Assembly (NCBI RefSeq): GCF_034006445.1
Contig: NZ_JAVESS010000007.1
Span: forward strand, 34,837-98,836
Direction of reading: 5' to 3'
DNA from: Desulfovibrio sp.
GTDB lineage: Bacteria > Desulfobacterota > Desulfovibrionia > Desulfovibrionales > Desulfovibrionaceae
Length of the DNA: 64,000 bases
The notes under the pieces are model-generated. The model was given only the letters and a program-made list of their open reading frames with translations, had not been told where the DNA came from and made no database searches. The position numbers and the translations under genes were made by a program. Of this stretch, positions 8,538 through 17,030 are shown piece by piece (position 1 is the stretch's first letter; every line of letters begins with the position of its first letter).

Positions 8538-8920
8538 ACCAGCGCAGCACAGATACGTCTGCACGGGGCGGCGGCAAAAGCGGGCCGTTGACGGCCATCC
8601 GCCAGTTCTGTCTTGAATGCCAGGGAGCATCGGGCAGGGCTGTGCGCGCCTGCGCTGACAGGCACTGCCCCCTTTGGGAATGGCGTCTTGCATCCTTGCC
8701 TGACGAGTCCTGCCCCGCGCCCGAGGCGGAGGCGGGGCTTCAGGCTTTGCGCGCCATCCGGAGGCAGTGCATGCTCTGCGCTGGCGACAGGGAAGAAGTG
8801 CGCGCCTGCGCCACCCGTGAGACCTGTGCGCTCTGGCGTTACCGTTTCGGCGTGCGCCCCCAGACCTACAAGCTGGTACGCCGCCGGTTTTTTGCCCCCA
8901 AACCACTGAGTTTGCTGTGA
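8534..8920 (+). CDS. Cysteine-rich protein with an internal Cys4 duplication
   Basis: About 128 residues from a TTG at 8534 that overlaps the preceding stop and has GGAG upstream; an ATG at 8513 is the alternative. The protein contains two copies of a cysteine module, C-x2-C-x9/10-C-x4/5-C-(P/A)-L-W, each introduced by AIR and followed by Trp/Tyr-Arg. The copies begin at IRQFCLEC and IRRQCMLC. The spacing suggests each module binds one zinc, an inference from cysteine geometry. No catalytic domain is visible. It is coupled to the YchJ-like gene, itself cysteine-rich. The TGA stop is followed by an in-frame open stretch holding a minisatellite (8942-9016). Confidence 0.7.
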   Translation: MNQRSTDTSARGGGKSGPLTAIRQFCLECQGASGRAVRACADRHCPLWEWRLASLPDESCPAPEAEAGLQALRAIRRQCMLCAGDREEVRACATRETCALWRYRFGVRPQTYKLVRRRFFAPKPLSLL

Positions 8921-8941
8921 AACGCGCTCCGTACGCGGGCT

Positions 8942-9016
8942 GCGGCCAGGCAGACTGAGGCCAGGCAGACTGAGGCCAGGCAGATTGCGGCCAGGCGGAT
9001 TGCGGCCAGGCGGGCA
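8942..9016 (+). repeat. 15-bp minisatellite, 5 units, just 3' of a stop codon
   Basis: Five tandem 15-base units of the type GCGGCCAGGCAGACT / GAGGCCAGGCAGACT, drifting to GCGGCCAGGCGGATT. They begin 21 bases after the TGA at 8918-8920 and are open in the same frame up to the TAG at 9059-9061, encoding repeats like AARQT/EARQT. Confidence 0.9.
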
Positions 9017-9086
9017 AATACAGGCCGCGCCGCTATATTTCAAGGGCACCCGCCCACGTAGCCGTCAAAGCAGTTTTTAAAATTGC

Positions 9087-9246
9087 TTTAAGAAAACACT
9101 GATGTATTCCGTTTGGCGGCCTTGCTTCACTTTTTATGAAACAGTCGAGGACGGAAGAGTCCACTCCTGCTTGAAAAAAGAACGTGCCTTGCCAAATGAA
9201 ACAATTGCGCGTTTCCAACAGGCTCTTTAATCAGTGTTTTCTTAAA
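9087..9246. mobile_element. MITE-like element with 17-bp perfect terminal inverted repeats (copy 1)
   Basis: The 160-base element begins TTTAAGAAAACACTGAT and ends with its exact reverse complement. Inner parts of the arms are also related (TTCCGTTTGGC inside the left end, GCCAAATGAAA inside the right end). The centre holds CAGTCGAGGACGGAAGAGTC. A second, diverged copy lies at 46367-46517 and a single arm at 29932-29992. It has no coding capacity worth proposing; the element ends 46 bases before pgi. The 372 bases between 8920 and 9293 hold only this and the minisatellite. Confidence 0.75.
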
Positions 9247-9292
9247 CCTTGGGCCGCCATAACGACAGGCAAAAGGTATAAGGGAGAAGCCT

Positions 9293-10633
9293 ATGTCTCA
9301 TTATCTTGAATGGTCACGGGCCTACAGTCACAGGCTGAACGCGGCGGACGCCGCCCCTCTTCAGGCCAGGGCCGCCGAACTGGGCGTCCGTCTGGAGCGT
9401 GAGCTGGCTCAGGGCGTTCTGCCTTTTCTTTCAATGCCGTACAGGGCGACGCTTGAGCGGGATCTGCCGCCCATTCTTGAAAAGGTGCGAACCCGCAAAC
9501 ACATGGTTGTTCTGGGCATAGGCGGTTCGGCTTTGGGCGCGCGGGCACTGCAAAAAGCCTTTGCGCCGGGTCAGGACAGGCCGGGGCATGACGGCCCGTG
9601 CCTGTGGATTGCCGACAACGTGTGCGCTGAAGAATTTGAAGCCCTGCTTGGCAGCCTCGACGCGGCGGACACGTCTGTGGTCTGCATCAGCAAATCCGGC
9701 GGCACCATTGAAACCCTGGCCCAGTATTTTCTGGTGCGCCAGTGGCTTCAGGACGCTCTGGGCCAGGGCTGGCATGACCACATGGTGGTTGTTACCGACG
9801 CCACATCCGGCTATCTGCGGCAGGAGGCCACCCTGCTCGGTCTGGCTTCGCTGGAAGTTCCGGACTATCTGGGCGGGCGCTACTCCGTGCTTTCCGCCGT
9901 GGGGCTGCTGCCCGCCGGATTTCTGGGCATTGACTGGCAGGCCCTCCTGGACGGCGCGGCCAGTGTGGCCCGTCAACTGGTGGAAAATCCGCGCGCCATG
10001 GGGCAGCACCCGTCCTTTGCGCTTGCCTGCTGGGCTCACGCGCTGGAACTGCAGGAATACAGCCAGCTCATCCTGTTCTGCTACGTGCCGCAATGGGCGG
10101 CCCTTGGCCCCTGGTTTGCGCAACTGTGGGCCGAAAGTCTGGGCAAGGACGGGCAGGGTATTCTGCCAGTGGCTGCCACAGGGGTTACGGATCAGCATTC
10201 GGTAAACCAGATGTTTCTGAGCGGCCCGCGCAACAAGGGCTGCATCTTTTTAACCAGCCGTGGGCAGGCCGCAGGCCGTGCCTTTGGTCAGGATCTGCCG
10301 CAGGAATGGGCATGGCTGCGCGGCAAGCCCCTGGGCGCGCTGCTTGAAGCCGAGGCTCTGGGCACGCGCATGGCCCTGTGCATGAATGCGGTGCCGCTGG
10401 TGCACATTGATATGGACGGTACGGGCCCCAGGGCCGCCGGGGCCTTTATGCTGCTCTTGGAGGCGGCGACCCTGTTTACTGGCTGGCTCATGGGCGTGAA
10501 CCCCCTGGATCAGCCCGCGGTGGAACTGGGCAAGCGCCTGGCCAACGCCCGCCTGGGCGCGCCCGGCTATGCTACCGAACATGCGGATCTGGATACTTTT
10601 ATGGCCGTGCCCACGCAAGAGCAGGCATTTTAA
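9293..10633 (+). CDS. pgi: Glucose-6-phosphate isomerase
   Basis: 446 residues, typical of the shorter bacterial form. It interconverts glucose-6-phosphate and fructose-6-phosphate in the cytoplasm. Visible motifs are the sugar-phosphate loops VLGIGGSALGARAL and CISKSGGTIET, a GGRYSVLSAVGLLPAGFLGID segment typical of phosphoglucose isomerases, and DQHSVNQMFLSGPRNKG. The signature near the C terminus is less obvious than in E. coli Pgi but the fold-defining loops are clear. The start has GGGAG upstream. It ends 9 bases before the histidine kinase gene, so pgi and the two-component genes form an operon, an unusual pairing. Confidence 0.93.
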   Translation: MSHYLEWSRAYSHRLNAADAAPLQARAAELGVRLERELAQGVLPFLSMPYRATLERDLPPILEKVRTRKHMVVLGIGGSALGARALQKAFAPGQDRPGHDGPCLWIADNVCAEEFEALLGSLDAADTSVVCISKSGGTIETLAQYFLVRQWLQDALGQGWHDHMVVVTDATSGYLRQEATLLGLASLEVPDYLGGRYSVLSAVGLLPAGFLGIDWQALLDGAASVARQLVENPRAMGQHPSFALACWAHALELQEYSQLILFCYVPQWAALGPWFAQLWAESLGKDGQGILPVAATGVTDQHSVNQMFLSGPRNKGCIFLTSRGQAAGRAFGQDLPQEWAWLRGKPLGALLEAEALGTRMALCMNAVPLVHIDMDGTGPRAAGAFMLLLEAATLFTGWLMGVNPLDQPAVELGKRLANARLGAPGYATEHADLDTFMAVPTQEQAF

Positions 10634-10642
10634 GGAAAGCAG

Positions 10643-12226
10643 ATGTTCTTCAAAAAAAAGCGGAGCGCAACGAACAGTGATTCGGGCTGCGCGCCGCGCG
10701 GCCCACAGGCTGAAGACGGCGCACAGACGTATGCCGGCGGCGTTCAGGACTGGAGCCCGAGCAATCCGGGCGGGCCTGTTCCCAATGCACAGGGTGAAGC
10801 TGAAGGCGGCCTGCCGCTGAGCTACGCCCGTCCTTTGTCGTGGCTTTCACTGGTGGTCATTTTGCTCACCAGTCTGGGGCTTTCTTTCTTTATCTCCAAT
10901 TCGGCGCGCGAAACGCTGCTGACCCGGCAGGAAGGCTTTGCCCGCCTGCTGGTAGAAAACCTCAACAGCCAGATATTCCGGCGTTTCGCCCTGCCGACAC
11001 TGATGGGCTACGGGCGCATCGCCCTGCGCCAGCCCGCACAGTACGAAAGACTTGACCAGGTCGTGCAATCCGTCCTTCAGGGGTTGCCGGTGGAACGCCT
11101 GCGCATTTACGACTTTTCCCGGCTGGTGGCCTATTCCACCCACAAGGAAGAAGTGGGCCGGGCCGGGCTTTCCCCCGACAATCTTGATGACATACTGCAC
11201 GGCGGAGCGCCTTCGTCTGAAATAGTCTCCACCATACCCGCCTGGCAGGCCCCCTTCAGGCTGCCGCTGGAGGAGGGCACCTTTGTTCTGCGCGTGCTCT
11301 ATCCGCTCAAAGGCGAACCCCTGCAACCAGGGCAGGAAGCTCCCATCATGGGGGCCCTTGAACTCACGCAGGACATTACGGGCGACTATGAGCAGGTGCT
11401 GACTTTCCAGGGCATCATTGTGGTCATGTGCCTCATGTCTTCCGTGGTGCTTTTCGGCCTGCTGCTCATGCTTATCCACCGTTCGGAGCGTGTACTGGCC
11501 GAGCGTATGCAAAAAAACCGGCAGCTTGAAAAGCAGCTGCACAGCAATGAGCGTTTTGTGAGCATGGGGCGCGTCATCGCCAGCATTGCCCACGAAATAC
11601 GCAATCCCCTCGGCATCATCCGCTCCAGCGCCGAATTGCTGCAACGCCGTACAGACCAGGCCGATGCGGGCACGCGGCGTATTCTGGGCGCGATTTTTGA
11701 CGAATCTGTGCGCCTGTCGCAGACGGTAAACGATTTTCTGGACTACGCCCGCCCCCGTCAACCCAAGCAGAACCTTGTTGATGTGAGCCTTGTGCTGGAT
11801 CAGCTGCTGGCCTTTCTTGAAGGCGACATGGCCCGGCGCGGCGTGGCAGTGGAGCGTGAGACTGAAGAATCGCTCTTTGTACACGGCGACAAGGATTTGC
11901 TGTACCGCGCTTTTTACAATATCCTGATCAACGGACAACAGGCGATGGACGGGCCGGGCATCCTGCGCATCAGCGGCAGCCACGACGGCGACGGCCATGT
12001 CCGGCTGGAATTTCTTGATTCCGGGCCGGGCTTTGACGCAGCCACTGTGGGCAATCTGCTGGATCCCTTCTTTACGACCAAAGACGGGGGCACAGGCCTG
12101 GGGCTGCCCATTGTACAGTCCATTATCACCAGCCACGGCGGCGAGATCCAGCTGGAAAACGGCCCGGAAGGCGGCGCTCTTGTACGTGTGCTGCTGCCCG
12201 AGGCCCATACCGGGGCACAGGAATAG
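10643..12226 (+). CDS. Membrane sensor histidine kinase, NtrB/ZraS type
   Basis: 527 residues. A hydrophilic 60-residue N-terminal tail comes first. Membrane segments at about 66-86 and 253-280 bracket an extracytoplasmic sensor of about 165 residues. The dimerisation/phosphoacceptor helix carries SIAHEIRNPLG (His near 316), and the ATPase domain shows a DSGPGF-type box, DPFFTTKDGGTGLGLPI and a final glycine-rich loop. AAGGAAAG precedes the ATG. Its stop is 4 bases before the response regulator, its evident partner. The signal is unknown; the layout resembles ZraS-type envelope or metal sensors. Confidence 0.9.
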   Translation: MFFKKKRSATNSDSGCAPRGPQAEDGAQTYAGGVQDWSPSNPGGPVPNAQGEAEGGLPLSYARPLSWLSLVVILLTSLGLSFFISNSARETLLTRQEGFARLLVENLNSQIFRRFALPTLMGYGRIALRQPAQYERLDQVVQSVLQGLPVERLRIYDFSRLVAYSTHKEEVGRAGLSPDNLDDILHGGAPSSEIVSTIPAWQAPFRLPLEEGTFVLRVLYPLKGEPLQPGQEAPIMGALELTQDITGDYEQVLTFQGIIVVMCLMSSVVLFGLLLMLIHRSERVLAERMQKNRQLEKQLHSNERFVSMGRVIASIAHEIRNPLGIIRSSAELLQRRTDQADAGTRRILGAIFDESVRLSQTVNDFLDYARPRQPKQNLVDVSLVLDQLLAFLEGDMARRGVAVERETEESLFVHGDKDLLYRAFYNILINGQQAMDGPGILRISGSHDGDGHVRLEFLDSGPGFDAATVGNLLDPFFTTKDGGTGLGLPIVQSIITSHGGEIQLENGPEGGALVRVLLPEAHTGAQE

Positions 12227-12230
12227 TCTT

Positions 12231-13610
12231 ATGAGTGAAAAAGCGCATATTCTTATTATTGACGACGAAAAAAACTATCTGCTTGTTCTGCAAACCCTGC
12301 TGGAAGACGAAGGATACGTCGTCACCGCCATCAGCGACCCCGAAACCGCCCTGGCCTTTCTTGAAGAAAGCGAGGTGGACGTGGTGGTGACGGACATGAA
12401 GATGCCCAAGGTCACCGGGCGTGAGGTGCTTGAAAGAGTAAAGAAACGCTGGCCCTATATTCCGGTGCTCATCATGACGGCCTTCGGGTCCATTGAAAGC
12501 GCTGTGGACGTGATGAAGTACGGGGCCTTTGACTATATCACCAAGCCTTTTTCCAATGACGAGCTTTTGCTTTCCATCCATAACGCCGTGGAACTTGCCC
12601 GCGCCCACAGGCAGTACCGCCTGTTGCAGGAAGTTATGGAAGACCGCTACGGCGTACACAAGATCGTGGGGCGCAGCCGCGCCATACGCGACGTGCTTGT
12701 CATGGTTGAACGCGCCGCGCCCAGCCGCTCGACAGTGCTCATTACAGGCGAATCGGGCACGGGCAAGGAGCTTGTGGCGCGCGCCATACACTACACAAGC
12801 CCCCGCAAGGACAATCCCTTTGTGTCCGTCAACTGTATGGCCCTCAACCCCGGCGTGCTGGAAAGCGAGCTTTTCGGGCACGAAAAAGGCTCCTTTACTG
12901 GCGCAGTGGCCATGCGGCGCGGCCGCTTTGAACAGGCCGACGGGGGCACGCTTTTTCTGGACGAAATAGCCGAACTCACGCCCGACCTTCAGGTCAAGCT
13001 TTTGCGTGTGCTTCAGGAACGGCGGTTCGAGCGTGTGGGCGGCGGCGAAGAAATTGAGGTGGACATTCGCGTGGTGGCAGCCACGAACAAGGATCTTGCC
13101 GCCCTGGTGGAAAAAGGCGCGTTTCGCGATGACCTGTATTACAGGCTCAACGTGGTGCAGGTTCCCCTGCCGCCCCTGCGCGAGCGCCGCGAAGACATCC
13201 CGCTGCTGGTGGCCCACTTTGTGGAAAAAGTCTGCGCTGACAACACCATGGCCGCCAAAACATTCAGCACCGAGGCCCTCAATTACCTGACGGGCTACGA
13301 GTGGCCGGGCAATATCCGGCAGCTTGAAAATGTGGTGGAGAGCTGTCTTGTGCTGGTGCCCGGCGCTGTCATCAATGTGGACAATCTGCCCGCAGAAATC
13401 CGCGATGAAGAATCACAGTTCAAAAGCGCCGTGGACCTTCTGCCCGTGCAGCTCGACCTTGCCGACACCCTGGAAAAAATCGAAGCCGCCCTCATACGCA
13501 GGGCGCTGGTGCGGGCAGATCTTGTGCAGGTCAAGGCTGCGGAATATCTTGGTATTTCAAAAAGCCTGCTGCAATATAAGCTGAAAAAATACGCCATAAC
13601 AGGGCATTAA
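12231..13610 (+). CDS. NtrC-family sigma-54 response regulator
   Basis: 459 residues. The receiver domain has the acidic pair D11-D12, the phosphoacceptor D55 (VVVTDMKMP) and K of ITKPF. The AAA+ domain has Walker A GESGTGKE, the sigma-54 contact loop as GSFTGA, and Walker B GGTLFLDEI. A Fis-type helix-turn-helix ends the protein (LVQVKAAEYLGISKSLLQYKLKKY). The ATG at 12231 lies 4 bases after the kinase stop. When phosphorylated it should open sigma-54 promoters; none with a perfect match is visible just upstream of pgi, so its targets may be elsewhere. Confidence 0.93.
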   Translation: MSEKAHILIIDDEKNYLLVLQTLLEDEGYVVTAISDPETALAFLEESEVDVVVTDMKMPKVTGREVLERVKKRWPYIPVLIMTAFGSIESAVDVMKYGAFDYITKPFSNDELLLSIHNAVELARAHRQYRLLQEVMEDRYGVHKIVGRSRAIRDVLVMVERAAPSRSTVLITGESGTGKELVARAIHYTSPRKDNPFVSVNCMALNPGVLESELFGHEKGSFTGAVAMRRGRFEQADGGTLFLDEIAELTPDLQVKLLRVLQERRFERVGGGEEIEVDIRVVAATNKDLAALVEKGAFRDDLYYRLNVVQVPLPPLRERREDIPLLVAHFVEKVCADNTMAAKTFSTEALNYLTGYEWPGNIRQLENVVESCLVLVPGAVINVDNLPAEIRDEESQFKSAVDLLPVQLDLADTLEKIEAALIRRALVRADLVQVKAAEYLGISKSLLQYKLKKYAITGH

Positions 13611-13640
13611 CAGGGTATTAGAAAGTTTTACAGAGATGTT

Positions 13641-13850
13641 TTGTGGGGGTGGGACCCTCCTTTGGACCAGATTACCTTTGAAATGTTTTACATTTCAAAG
13701 GTGTCATTCTGCCGCAAATGCGATTTGCGGCAGAATCCACGCCACGTAGTGGCGCGCTGCACTCTCGTGCAGCGGTAGAGCATTTACCTTTTTTCAAAAG
13801 GTAAATACTCTAAAAAGGGTCTCCTCCCCCACGCCCCCACCCCCTAAAAT
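13641..13850. repeat. Nested palindromic repeat: family-B element inside a family-C element
   Basis: The outer parts (GTGGGGGTGGGACCCT at the left; AGGGTCTCCTCCCCCACG then CCCCCACCCCCTAAAA at the right) match the two halves of the family-C element seen intact at 38453-38512 and inverted at 49124-49188. Between the halves, where those copies have only a short loop, lies a family-B element (TGTCATTCTGCCG...GCAGAATCC...GCGCGCTGCACTCTCGTGCAGCG) that is also found at 23262-23378 and inverted at 19327-19462. It follows the response regulator stop. Confidence 0.75.
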
Positions 13851-13878
13851 ATATTTGGTTCTTGCTATACAATGACGT

Positions 13879-13914
13879 GAACAGGCCCGTCTTCTGTGGA
13901 AGACGGGCCTGTTC
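13879..13914. terminator. Strong hairpin, 16-bp stem
   Basis: GAACAGGCCCGTCTTC and its exact reverse complement flank a 4-base loop (TGTG). No U-run follows on either strand, so a terminator is likely but not canonical. Confidence 0.55.
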
Positions 13915-14440
13915 GCGTATGGGCGGGGCAAATGCGCTGATGCGTAATGGCGTGTGTTCAGGGAACACGCAATGAAGAAATTTTTACAGAACTATATTCT
14001 CAAAGATGCCCCGCCCTTGAGCCAGAACAAGACTGGCATGGCCTGCTGCCGCTGTAGGTAGAGGAACCTGTGGTATCCTTATTTAACTTGTCAAACCTGA
14101 TTTTTTACGTAAGGATACCCCATTACATATATTGCAGTCAGAATTGCGCCAATGGCACGTGGCTTTGGGTGTGCGTAGGAAGGCGGCAATTGCCCTGAAT
14201 TGTTGATTGATTGAACAGCTAGAGCAATTTTACTTTGCAATTGTTTAGGCGACCGCGCGAGCAGTCGCCAGCAGCGAAGGCCCAAGCACAGCTTCAGCTT
14301 TTGCAAAAACGCCGCCGTGTGCCTGTGCCTGTCCGTAAGTGGTATCAGGTCAGGGAAGACAGGACGGCCAGTTTTTTATCCGGCGGCTGCCAGGGCAGCC
14401 GCCGGAATTGCAGAAGGTCTGCGCGATCTGGCCCGGTGCA
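13915..14440. other. Gene-free stretch
   Basis: No convincing coding region or RNA gene is visible. It contains a spaced inverted repeat (GTATCCTTA ... TAAGGATAC, near 14073-14118) and a GC-rich hairpin at about 14380-14405 (CCGGCGGCTGCC / GCAGCCGCCGG) just 3' of the malic enzyme gene. On the malic-enzyme strand that hairpin is followed by A residues, not U, so it is not a textbook terminator. Confidence 0.5.
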
Positions 14441-15697
14441 TCAGCCTTTGCGGTTGGCCAGACGCTTTTTGAGGTTTTGGGCCACAACTTCCGGGTCCAT
14501 CGGCTTGCGGGCAATGCCGCTTTCCATGGCAGCCTTGGCGGTGGCAGCGGCCACTCGTGGCGCTACTTCGGGGTTGAGCGTGGAAGGGATGATAAATTCC
14601 GGGTTCAGCTCTTCAGGCTTGACCAGATCGGCTATGGCATAGGCCGCCGCAATTTTCATGGCGTCGTTGATATCCGTGGCGGCCACGTCCAGAGCCCCCC
14701 GGAAGATGCCGGGGAAGGCCAGCACGTTGTTGATCTGGTTGGGGCAATCTGAACGGCCCGTGGCAATCACTTTGGCCCCGGCGTCCTTGGCGCGCTGGAG
14801 CGGCCAGATTTCAGGTATGGGGTTGGCCTGCGCGAAGACTATGGGGTCTTTGGCCATGCTGCGTATCATATCTTCAGTGAGGGTGTCCGGTGCGGACACG
14901 CCGATGAAGACGTCCGCGCCCTTGATGGCGTCGGCCAGGCCGCCCTTGATCTTTTGGGGATTGGTGCGGCGGGCGATGTCTTCCTTGTAGGAGTTCATGC
15001 CCTCCGGGCGGCCTTCCCATATGGGGCCGCGCGAGTCGCACATGATGACGTTTTTCAGGCCAAGCGCCATGAGCAGCTTGATGATGGCAATGCCCGCTGC
15101 CCCTGCGCCGCTGGTGACGACGGTGATGTCTTCCAGTTTCTTGTTCACGATCTTGAGGGCGCTGATAAGCCCGGCCAGGGTGACAACGGCCGTGCCGTGC
15201 TGGTCATCGTGAAAGATGGGGCCCTTGAAGATGCCGTTCTTTTTCAGGCTGTCTTCAATGACAAAGCACTCTGGAGCCTTGATATCCTCAAGGTTCACGC
15301 CGCCGAAGGTGGGCGACATGAGTTCCACCAGTTCAACGATTTTTGCGGTATCCTTGGTGTTGATGCAAATGGGGAAGGCGTCCACATCGCCAAAGGTTTT
15401 GAAAAGCAGGGATTTGCCTTCCATAACCGGCATGGCGGCGGCAGGGCCGATGTCTCCCAGGCCCAGCACAGCTGTGCCATTGGAAACCACGCAGACAAAG
15501 TTGGAGTGGTTTGTGTAGACATCAAGCGTTTCGGGCTGACGGTAGATTTCCATGCAGGGCTCGGCAACGCCGGGCGAATAGGCCAGGGTAAGGTCATCGG
15601 CGTCATTGACGGGCACTTTGACGCGCACCTCTATCTTGCCCTGATACTCTTTGTGCATGGCCAGGGCTTCATCCCGCAGATTCTTGATACGAGACAT
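14441..15697 (-). CDS. NAD(P)-dependent malic enzyme, short form
   Basis: 418 residues, the malic-enzyme-only form without the phosphotransacetylase-like extension of MaeB. It oxidatively decarboxylates malate to pyruvate. Motifs in order are YSPGVAEPC, GNGTAVLGLGDIGPAAAMPVMEGK-type loop (here with SNGTAVLG), PIFHDDQHGTAV, the Rossmann motif GAGAAGIAI, and FPGIFRGALD. The ATG at 15697 (MSRIKNL) has AAGGAG upstream; an upstream extension of the frame runs through a repeat and is rejected. The cofactor preference is not evident. It is divergent from a FadR-type regulator, which may control it. Confidence 0.93.
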   Translation of the reverse strand: MSRIKNLRDEALAMHKEYQGKIEVRVKVPVNDADDLTLAYSPGVAEPCMEIYRQPETLDVYTNHSNFVCVVSNGTAVLGLGDIGPAAAMPVMEGKSLLFKTFGDVDAFPICINTKDTAKIVELVELMSPTFGGVNLEDIKAPECFVIEDSLKKNGIFKGPIFHDDQHGTAVVTLAGLISALKIVNKKLEDITVVTSGAGAAGIAIIKLLMALGLKNVIMCDSRGPIWEGRPEGMNSYKEDIARRTNPQKIKGGLADAIKGADVFIGVSAPDTLTEDMIRSMAKDPIVFAQANPIPEIWPLQRAKDAGAKVIATGRSDCPNQINNVLAFPGIFRGALDVAATDINDAMKIAAAYAIADLVKPEELNPEFIIPSTLNPEVAPRVAAATAKAAMESGIARKPMDPEVVAQNLKKRLANRKG

Positions 15698-15825
15698 GAT
15701 ACACTCCTTGACTGACGTGTTTCTGCCTGGGGGGTCGAAATAAACGGCCTCGCGGGCGGTTAGGGCAATTTCACTAGCGATGCTGTCGCCATCCGTAAGG
15801 CTTCTTTGTCGCCTGACGGCTGCCG

Positions 15826-15887
15826 CTTGAAATTGCTCTGGCGGATGCGGAAGCAGACGCCCGCCGCAGAGGTGTAAGCGCAGTTTA
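15826..15887. repeat. Family-D dispersed repeat (copy 1)
   Basis: CTTGAAATTGCTCTGGCGGA followed by GCAGACGCCCGCCG and GTAAGCGCAG recurs almost unchanged at 41891-41950. The 484 bases between the malic enzyme gene and the FadR-type gene hold this repeat and presumably the divergent promoters; no gene is seen. Confidence 0.7.
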
Positions 15888-16181
15888 TCTGCGCGGTTAA
15901 GCACCGAAGCGAGCGTATCTTAAACTTTGAGAATGTACATTTTCAAAGTTAATCTGCTCCAGGACGAAAAAAAACGGCAAGGAGCGCCAGGCGCCATGAT
16001 TCCTTGCTGCCCCACAGGTATACAGGAAGAGCCCTGGCAAGCAAACAGCTTGTTTGCCCCATAATTTGCAAGCCGGGGAGATGTGATCCTGTGATGCCAG
16101 TTGTTTTTAAAAAACCCGCGTGGCAAGGTTATGCGTATCCGTGCCATGGTTACTTACTGTATAAAGGAGATAGATAGCGCC

Positions 16182-16958
16182 ATGACAACCACCAATGCGA
16201 ATAATGGCAGTGCGGAAAGGCTGCAGGGCAGAAGACGCAGCATCCAACGTCCGCGCGTGCATGTGGAGGTGCTGTCCTGCCTGTTGGAAGACATACAATC
16301 TGGCGTATACCAGGTGGGGCAAAAACTGCCTTCTGAACGTGAGCTTATGGATGAATTTGGTGTTGGGCGGCCTGCCGTGCGCGAAGCGCTTTCAGCCCTG
16401 GCGCGCATGGGTCTTATAGAGGTGTCGCCCGGCATGCGCGCGCGGGTCTGTAGGCTTACGCTCAACCCCCTGCTGCGCGAAATGCGCGCCACCATGGAAA
16501 TTTACTCCAGCACGCATGACGGCTGGCGGCAGATGCACGATCTGCGGCAGTTTTTTGAAACGGCGGTGGCGCGTCATGCGGCCCGGCATATGACGGACGA
16601 GCATCTGGCTGAACTCGCGCGCATACTGCAAAGGCAGCGCGCCCTGCTGGACAATTCGGAAATACGGGAATTTGCCGAGGCGGACATTGATTTTCACCGC
16701 TATCTTGTCAACTGCGTCTCAAACAGTTTTCTGGATATCATTTCCAACGGCTTCGCGGGCTGGCTGATCACGCCCCTGTACGCCTCCATGCAGGTGCGCA
16801 AGCAGAGTGAACTGGCATACAATGCCCACGTGCGGATTTATGAAGCGCTGCAGCAGCGCGACGCCGACGCGGCGGAAGAGGCCATGCGCGCCCACCTGGG
16901 AGAAATGCGCGGCATTTATCAGGTGGATGTCATGTCTGACACGGAAAAAGACCGCTAG
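16182..16958 (+). CDS. FadR-subfamily GntR transcriptional regulator
   Basis: 258 residues. An N-terminal winged helix is followed by an FCD ligand-binding domain. The GntR helix-turn-helix is seen in GVYQVGQKLPSERELMDEFG and VGRPAVREALSALARMGLI. The FCD part has the characteristic helical residues MHDLRQFFETAVARHAA and DIDFHRYLV, including His and Asp residues that usually bind a metal and a carboxylate effector. The start at 16182 follows AAAGGAGA; upstream in-frame starts lack this. Divergent from malic enzyme; a role in organic-acid control is an inference. The TAG stop is followed by an in-frame minisatellite (16962-17030). Confidence 0.88.
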   Translation: MTTTNANNGSAERLQGRRRSIQRPRVHVEVLSCLLEDIQSGVYQVGQKLPSERELMDEFGVGRPAVREALSALARMGLIEVSPGMRARVCRLTLNPLLREMRATMEIYSSTHDGWRQMHDLRQFFETAVARHAARHMTDEHLAELARILQRQRALLDNSEIREFAEADIDFHRYLVNCVSNSFLDIISNGFAGWLITPLYASMQVRKQSELAYNAHVRIYEALQQRDADAAEEAMRAHLGEMRGIYQVDVMSDTEKDR

Positions 16959-16961
16959 GGC

Positions 16962-17030
16962 CGTTTGCGCCAGAACCGTTTGCGCCAGAACCGTTTGCGC
17001 CAGAATCGTTTGCGCCAGAATCGTTTGTGA
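16962..17030 (+). repeat. 15-bp minisatellite, 4 full units, in frame with the FadR-type gene
   Basis: CGTTTGCGCCAGAAC/T is repeated four times, then CGTTTG and TGA. The array starts 3 bases after the TAG at 16956-16958 and is in the same frame, so readthrough would add 23 residues (Gly, four RLRQN units, Arg-Leu) before the TGA at 17028-17030. Confidence 0.92.

Noticed and set aside
8918..8920. TGA read as selenocysteine in the Cys-rich protein, given selC in the window
   Set aside because: No selenocysteine-insertion hairpin is evident just 3' of it, and the downstream residues are repeats without a redox motif.
8942..9016. Possible CRISPR array
   Set aside because: Units are 15 bases with no spacers, and no cas gene is present; it is a minisatellite. 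The same applies to 16962, 26265 and 43349.
14380..14405. Rho-independent terminator of malic enzyme
   Set aside because: The hairpin is strong, but on the malic-enzyme strand it is followed by A residues, not U.
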